Source: Rhipidocladum racemiflorum
Taxonomy: Eukaryota; Streptophyta; Magnoliopsida; Poales; Poaceae
Direction: 5' to 3'
DNA length: 64,000 bases
Assembly (NCBI GenBank): GCA_036346355.1
Contig: CM070584.1
Coordinates: forward strand, 28,056,039-28,120,038
Numbering within the stretch: position 1 is the first letter of the stretch; every line of letters starts with the position of its first letter. Below the pieces are notes generated by a model. That model was not told the origin of the DNA and ran no database searches. It saw nothing but the letters and a program-made list of their open reading frames with translations. The position numbers were made by a program, and so were the translations under genes. Positions 58,327-64,000 of the stretch are shown one piece after another.

Positions 58327-58372
58327 TGCACTGTTGTGAATAGCACTTGTATTCAACATAAGGCCAATAGGC

Positions 58373-58374
58373 CA

Positions 58375-58420
<46 letters not shown>
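58373..58420 (+). repeat. (GT)n microsatellite inside the left copia LTR
   Basis: About 22 GT units precede TATATATATA. The other LTR has only CAGTATATATACATGTACAT at this point, so the run expanded after insertion. Confidence 0.95.
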
Positions 58421-58427
<7 letters not shown>

Positions 58428-58511
58428 AGGGTATAAAGGGAAAACGTATATTAGGCAATATCTATACAAGGCATAACAGGATACTGTCTAACACCCCCCC
58501 CCCCCCCGAAC

Positions 58512-60384
58512 TCATGATGGATCTACAACACTGAGTTTGGAGAGAAAAAAGTTATGATAAGCTCTAGTTTGTATCTTCGTGAAGAAATCTGCAAACTGGA
58601 GCTTTGAAGGCACATACTGAAGAGCCACAACTTGATCTTGTATCTGTGTCCGCAAATAAGAAGCATCAACACCAATATGCTTGGTGAGTTCATGATTCAC
58701 TGGATCTCGAGCAATGCTGATAGCATCCGTACTGTCAGATAAAAGAGGAGTCGGTGTAGAAACAGAAACACCAAAATCCTCAAGTAACCATCGTAGCCAA
58801 GTAACCTCTGCTGTCAAAGTAGCCATAGCTTGCAACTCAGCATCAACACTCGAACGAGAAACCAATGTCCGCTTCTTAGTCTTCCAAGCAATGAGAGAAT
58901 CACCAAGAAAAACACAGTAAGCAGAAAGAGACCGACGATCAGAGTGATCACTAGCCCAGGTAGCATCAGAGTATTCTTGGAGCTGTAAAGAGCTGGAGCG
59001 TGGAAAGAAAAGACGGCGAGAGATAGTTCCACGAAGATATCGTAGAACACGAAGAAGTGACTATAGTGGAGCTAAGTGGAAGCAGAAACAAACTAACTCG
59101 ATGTATGAACTGTAAACGAAATGTCAGGACGAGTGACACCATGATAAACAAGACTCCCAACAAGATGGCGATAGTGAGTATGATCCTCAAGAGGTTCACC
59201 ATCAGTAGATCGAAGGTGAACATTGAGCTCTATGGGAGTCTCAGCTGTACACTGATCAGTGAGAGAAGTACGATCAAGAAGATCCTGGATATACTTTTCT
59301 TGGGAGAGAAATAAGCCCTCAGATATAGAAGAAACCTCAATCCCAAGAAAGTAGTGAAGAGGACCTAAATCAGATACGAGAAACTGCTCACTGAGACGAG
59401 CCTTTACAAAGGCAATATCCTGAGAATCATCTCCAGTAATGATCATGTCATCAACATATAGAAGGAAAAGAGTCCGACCTCGGGAGAAGTGTGAACAAAG
59501 AGCGCAGGATCATGAGCACTTGCAGAAAAACCAGCTGCAGTGATCACAGAAGAAAAACACTCAAACCAAGCACGAGGGGCTTGCTTAAGCCCATAAAGAG
59601 AGCGACGAAGCCGACAAACCATGCCCTCAGGAACAGAATACCCCGGTGGTGGCTGCATATAGACCTCCTCGTGCAGCTCACCATTAAGAAATGCATTCTT
59701 GACATCAAGCTGAGAGATGGACCACTCACGGACAGAGGCCACAACAAGCAGAGTTCGAACAGTGGTCATGTGAGCCACAGGTGCAAAAGTCCTATCATAA
59801 TCACAGCCATGCTCCTGCTGAAAACCACGCGTCACAAGACGATCCTTGTAGCGCTTAAGAGAACCATTAGAGCTAGTCTTAATCTTATAGACCCATTTGC
59901 ATGTAATGGGACGGACACGTGGAGGAAGTGGTACAAGATCCCACGTGCCAGTGCGCTTAAGAGCAGCAAGCTCCTCCGCCATCGCATGCTGCCATTCTTG
60001 ATGAATAACAGTATCACAATAAGAAGTCGGCTCGGCTAGAGCTACACCAACAAAGTCAAAGCGCTTAGGAGGTCGAATAGACTGTCGATCGCAAAGAGCA
60101 TAACGAGGAGGAGACACTGAAGAAGATTGCTCATCAGAAGACTCCTCAGCTCGCGTATCTCGACCAGTGCAACACTTGGTGACTCTTCTCGTCGCCTCTG
60201 TTTTCCTTGGCCGTCCTAGGGACTGCGCAGTAGCAGCAGCAATCGGCAGTCGTCCTCCACGCCGGCCTTCCGATCTGCGCTGCCATTCTCCTCCAAGGCC
60301 GGCTGGCCTCCGCTCTGATACCATGTTATGAATAGCACTTGTATTCAACATGAGGCCACTGAGCCAGTATATATACATGTACAT
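58512..60384 (-). pseudogene. Copia RT and RNase H of the deleted element
   Basis: The frame from 60384 enters pol at about 60060 with WQHAMAEELAALKRTGTW, CKWVYKIKTSSNGSLKRYKD, LDVKNAFLNGELHEEVYM and LYGLKQAPRAWFECF. A frameshift strikes exactly at the catalytic YVDD box (about 59445), and reading continues in 59093-59446 (MIITGDD, LGPLHYFLGIE, YRHLVGSLVY, TRPDISF), then decays until RNase H at 58512-58865 (SRSSVDAELQAMATLTAEV, LLSDSTDAISIA, HIGVDASYLR). The first exon-like leader (to 60384) has no gag homology. Confidence 0.88.
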
Positions 60385-60456
60385 GAGGGTATAAAGGGAA
60401 AGACTATATTAAGCAATATCTATACAAAGCATAATAGGATACTGTCTAACATGCAC

Positions 60457-60610
60457 CTCTTAGCACATGCATCAGCGGAAAGAGGCCAGTGATAAATTCG
60501 CGACCTCAAAAAAATCCTGCCGAAGCGCATTCATAAAGGTGGGCACCAGGATTTGAACCCTTGTGGATAGAGCTGTATGCCCAGAACTCCACCACCATAC
60601 TAAGATTTGA
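60457..60610 (-). repeat. Possible tRNA-derived SINE
   Basis: On the minus strand GGTTCAAATCCTGGTGCCC (around 60545) is a good Pol III B-box-like word, preceded by a GTTCTGGGCATACAGCTCTA segment. The A box is weak and no poly(A)/T tail was identified, so this is tentative. The copia element lies adjacent to or within it. Confidence 0.35.
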
Positions 60611-63199
60611 TTCCATGATATACTGTTATTTGTTATTTTTATGTACTTTCTATCTGGTAAATATACCTCACTACTATAACTAGAATTACTTAGATACGGA
60701 TACGGGAGTTGGAATTCGACTCGCATTCGCGTTGTCCGTTTTGGCAAAAAATTTTGGATAGGAAAATACTACTTAGAATCGGACAAAGATGTCAGAATCC
60801 GACTCAGATTTATGATATCCAGTTTAACAAATCTTTTTGGAAACAAGTGTCAAGTAACACCGTCTACAACTCTATTCCTTAAAAGGACAACTTTGATACT
60901 AATGAATTTAGTTATCAAGAAAGCATGGGAGCACGACTCTTCCATTTTAATAGACTCGTAGCAAGTACACCATCCACACTTTACATTTCTGTGAATAAAT
61001 ATATACAGCAATCTAAGCCAACAGTTTGTAGCTACAGTACGAAGCATGAACATTGTGTAGCGAGCAGAACAGTAAGATTTTATGCATTTTGGTACTTTAG
61101 CAAGTTATTTCTAATTTATTGTGATATTATGAAAATTTTATACAATAATTACTGTAGCAGCCATGGCCAAGTCAGCCACGGCAGCTTTGTCCCTGCTAGC
61201 CGTGTCTTTTCGTGTTCCTCGCCAAACCGTGTATCCGATCTGAGATCCGTTCCATTCACCGTGTCCAGGAGATGTTATGGTGCGGGAGTTTCGAGAATCG
61301 TGAAAAGCGGGGAAATTGTTGGGATTGCGGAGGGTTGCCACTTTTGATGTTTTCGGTGAAACTTCGGAACACAGATATGAACCCTAGCTTGATATTTCTT
61401 GTGTTGGCGTTGTATTAGAGTGATTTTATGGTCATAATAGTTGTAAATGAGGAAGTTGGAGAGCACCGGGAAGGTGTTTGGGAGTGATCGGGATTTAATT
61501 ATCACTTCTCTGTTTTTGCTTTTAGTTTTAGGGCATCTATGGTCTGTTTAATGGCATGTATAAATTATGGAAAGTGTAAATAATTGTCTAAAGCTTCATT
61601 AGAGTATAAAAACATTGAATTTGGTTAAACAGTTAGAAATTTATGATTTGTAGAAGGCTCCTGTACACAAATCTGTCGCTGGTGAGCATAGTTGTGTTAA
61701 TTTGCTTATTACAGCTAAATGATGCTCAAATTAAATTGTGTCCATAACAAGAAAAAGATAGGTGATCTACCATACCAGAGGTACTATAGTTTGCCATATT
61801 TAGAATTGTATAAAAATAGATACAAAATTGTGAAGCATGTTGTCCAGTAAAGAAACATAACGGTCTTCAAGGCTAGAAACGAGGGGTTAAATGAAATAAT
61901 ATGAATATGTGTTCAACTAGAAATTTGTAGACAATCTTGTGTAGTTTTCAAAATATATATGGTTTACTATGGTTGAGCTCCTGAGCTTGGAGCTATAGTC
62001 ATCCGACCTTCGAAACAGCAAAGGGGAAGTTGACCGGCAGGAGGGAAAACGCTGTGCGTAGGAGCGATATTTTTATGATTGATGTTATGTACTTTGTTGA
62101 ACTTATATAATATTTTGAGAGGTTTAGTTTCTTATTTGTTTGTCTTCAAATTTCGTTCTATGACGTCGCCTCGTGAGGACTTAGGCTTTCCCGAGAGCTT
62201 GGTCCCGGATGTTTTGGGGTGTGTGGTTCTAAATTTATTATTGTTTATTATTCCTGTTTATACCTTTATGATATTTTTGTTTTCCTTGTTTAGTATCGTT
62301 GATAATTGTTTAGGTAAGGTTTTGTTGAAATTGATGATAAAATTATGTTAAAGATGATGAAAATTTGTAGGATGAGGTAACATTCCGAGTACTGCTGTGC
62401 TGAGGTGTTATATTTATGTTTCATTATTTTTAAAACTTTCCTATTTGATGCCAGTAGAATATTGGAACCAAGTAACTTCCAGCGGTCGACATACTTAGAT
62501 ACCAGCGAAGTTTGATGGTTCACCTAGATAACTTTTTCCTATCCATTTCATTTCTGTGTTAAGACATCCTCTTCTATTAGTTATTTGTCCTTTGGTGTCG
62601 TGGGTGGCTTTTTTAAATTCACAATACTACTTTTGAATATCCAATAAGAAAAATCTTTTAAGCAACAAAACAGAAAGATTTCCGCAACTAACTAGACTCC
62701 ACTTGACAATTGGACATGACACAAAAACACCAAACATCTTTCTGGCCACACGCTAACGTGCTAATTTTATTTGCATGTCATACTAACAAAGAAACCCCAA
62801 ACAAAAATGAGATTGTTAACCCAAAGCATTTTACGACAATATAAATTACTTACGAATGATAAATTAGAAAGAACATGGCATATCACTCCTATTACGCCGA
62901 AAAGATTTGCCGACCTGAGAGGCCGGCCATGTCGCCCTCCTGGCCAATTTGCAAAATAGCCCTCCCGCTTTCTCTAAATTACGTATTGGTTCCTATAAAT
63001 TACAAGAAGGTCCTTTGTGATTTTTTGTGAGTATAAAAAAACTTTTTCGGATTGCGTTTAGGGTCCTGGTTCGTTACTTTACAGCAAAGACCTCCCTTTA
63101 AATACATATCACGGGTTAGCCCTTTTCTAATTTTTCGTGAAAGCGAACGGGTCCAAAAAAATAACAATCGGGTCCCTATTTCTTACGTCTAGGTCTTTT
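60611..63199. other. Unassigned sequence, no supported gene
   Basis: About 2.6 kb, mostly AT-rich. Positions 61150-61345 and 62160-62220 are less AT-rich and resemble leader segments of LTR elements, with no LTR ends identifiable. Short open frames (for example 60925-61347) have no recognisable content. In particular, there is no P-loop exon for the NLR on the minus strand. Confidence 0.4.
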
Positions 63200-63785
63200 A
63201 TCCGTTTTTCCGAAAAAATTATATTCGTGGTCCGTTTTTCCCCCGGAACCCGAAAAAAATATTTTCGTGGTCTATTTTTCCAAAAAAAAAGAAGTTAAAT
63301 TTGTTTTTCGTTCGTTCTTTCTCCGTTTTTATCAGGAAAAATGTTTTCATGATCCGTTTTTTCTTCGTACCTCGGGAAAAATATTTTAGTGGTCCGTTTT
63401 TTCTCCGGTGCCCGGAAAAAATATTTTCATGGTCCGTTTTTCCTCGAAAAAAAGCTTCCCTTCTCTGTTTTTGCCGGAAAAATGTTTTTGTTGTCTGTTT
63501 TTTTCCGGAACCCGAAAAAAATATTTTCATGGTCCATTTTTCTCCGTTTTTGTCGGGAAAAATGTTTTCGTGGTCCGTTTTTTCTCCGGTGACCGGAAAA
63601 AAATGTTTTCGTGGTCCTTTTTCCACGAAAAAAACTTCCCTTCTCTGTTTTTGTCAGAAAAAATGTTTTCGTTGTCCGTTTTTTTTCGGAACCTGAAAAA
63701 AATGTTTTTTGTGGTCTATTTTTCTCCGTTTTTGTCGGAAAAAATATTTTCGTGGTCCGTTTTTTCTCGAAAAAAGACTAAACGG
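63200..63785 (+). repeat. Hierarchical minisatellite, 40/60-bp monomers, ~181-bp higher-order unit
   Basis: Each monomer is built around GTGGTCCGTTTTT then (C)CGG...GGAAAAAATRTTTTC. Equivalent GTGGTCCGTTTTTTCTC monomers start at 63389, 63570 and 63752 (spacings 181 and 182). Within each higher-order unit a 40-bp, a 60-bp (with CTTCCCTTCTCTGTTTTTG), a 40-bp and a 41-bp monomer follow in the same order. Earlier diverged monomers extend back to about 63200. Long open frames on both strands are products of the repeat. Confidence 0.9.
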
Positions 63786-64000
63786 TGCGGCGTTAGACAC
63801 ACATTTTACCTAGTTCGTTACAAGCACGCACGTGTGCGTTAATGTGCTGTGTGTGAGTTGTGCGTGTCCCTTATACCCCTAAAAAAAATCCACCTTTTCT
63901 CTATGGCTACCAACGAAAGAAGGAAGTTCAAAAGTACAGGAGATTTCATATAAAATGATTAAATAGGGTATGTTACAGTATATCCAACCAAATACCGACG

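Larger units (their letters stand above)
58332..60451 (-). mobile_element. Short internally deleted copia element (2,120 bp) with RT/RNase H only
   Basis: LTRs lie at 58332-58493 and 60324-60451 (TGTTRTGAATAG...GTCTAACA on the plus strand), flanked by a perfect duplication TGCAC at 58327-58331 and 60452-60456. The PBS GCTCTGATACCA lies at 60312-60323 and a poly-C/poly-G purine tract at 58494-58507. The region between has no gag, protease or integrase. The LTRs differ at roughly 8% of shared positions by eye, and the left one has a long GT run. Confidence 0.93.

Noticed and set aside
60530..60610. A tRNA gene (GGTTCAAATCC with flanking pairs)
   Set aside because: No cloverleaf with acceptor and anticodon stems could be drawn; better viewed as a possible SINE.
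63200..63785. CRISPR-like repeat array
   Set aside because: Monomers are adjacent without unique spacers, vary in length and are in a plant nuclear sequence.
63219..63842. Phe/Ser/Lys-rich frames of 67-144 codons on both strands
   Set aside because: Direct translation of the minisatellite; periodicity fully explains them.

Overview
This 64 kb window is nuclear plant DNA, almost certainly from a grass (Poaceae). The grounds are large nested Ty3/gypsy and Ty1/copia LTR retrotransposons, Helitron termini of the TCTCTACTA...CTAG type, hAT and Tourist-like MITEs, intron-bearing genes, and two immune-type proteins of grass families. The species cannot be decided from the sequence. There are no operons, ribosome binding sites, CRISPR arrays or bacterial features, and transposable elements occupy well over half of the window.

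Layout. Positions 1-3137 hold a degraded gypsy LTR in plus orientation, and 3138-4650 is unassigned. At 4651-6882 lies the only intact-looking host gene: a 505-codon Rx-N-like protein with a 5'UTR intron, preceded by a 41-bp tandem repeat that carries a TATA-like box in most units. Positions ~6955-33992 are one old, 3'-truncated copia element split by two insertions. The first is a full-length 12,982-bp chromovirus-type gypsy element (8217-21198, duplicated target GGAGG) with 3.59-kb LTRs and an extra ORF upstream of gag. The second is a gag-only, Sirevirus-like copia element (22167-32648, TTTAG/ATTAG). The left LTR of that second element carries a solo LTR of the same gypsy family (23082-26617, GCCCA), and its right LTR carries a 1.16-kb LTR-like insert.

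Positions 34001-37872 hold a MITE, a Helitron 3' end lying just downstream of three in-frame reticulon exons (a likely captured gene fragment), an LTR fragment, a 235-bp mini-Helitron and a 514-bp hAT MITE with a perfect 8-bp target duplication.

Two tandem copies of a bacterial-type uS17 (organellar ribosomal protein S17-like) locus follow, at 37883-~40760 and 49901-~55380. Both look like pseudogenes. Copy 2 has lost intron 1 and exon 2 and is split in its leader by a young 4.7-kb copia element (50086-54790, GGAGG, 2 differences in 189-bp LTRs). Copy 1 preserves the empty target site. Between the copies lie a Mutator-like transposase remnant (40867-41960), an 8-bp tandem repeat, three tandem hairpins, an unidentified broken gene (43250-45690), a gypsy-type solo LTR (45848-48158, ACCAT) and a Tourist-like MITE.

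At the right, 55907-57926 (minus strand) is the 3' exon of a CNL-type NBS-LRR resistance gene. It starts at the kinase-2 motif, and no P-loop exon is visible upstream. A small deleted copia element (58332-60451, TGCAC) lies in the expected intron or upstream region. Positions 60610-63200 are unassigned, and 63200-63785 is a hierarchical minisatellite with a ~181-bp higher-order period.

How the genes relate: the host genes do not form a pathway. Two immune-related genes sit at opposite ends of a TE-rich block that also contains dead fragments of housekeeping genes. I found no convincing new biological system. The best leads are the palindrome array in the gypsy LTRs, the reticulon-bearing Helitron, the promoter-like repeat upstream of the Rx-N-like gene, and the twin uS17 loci with an internal empty-site control. 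All similarity statements come from reading the sequence by eye, with no database search.
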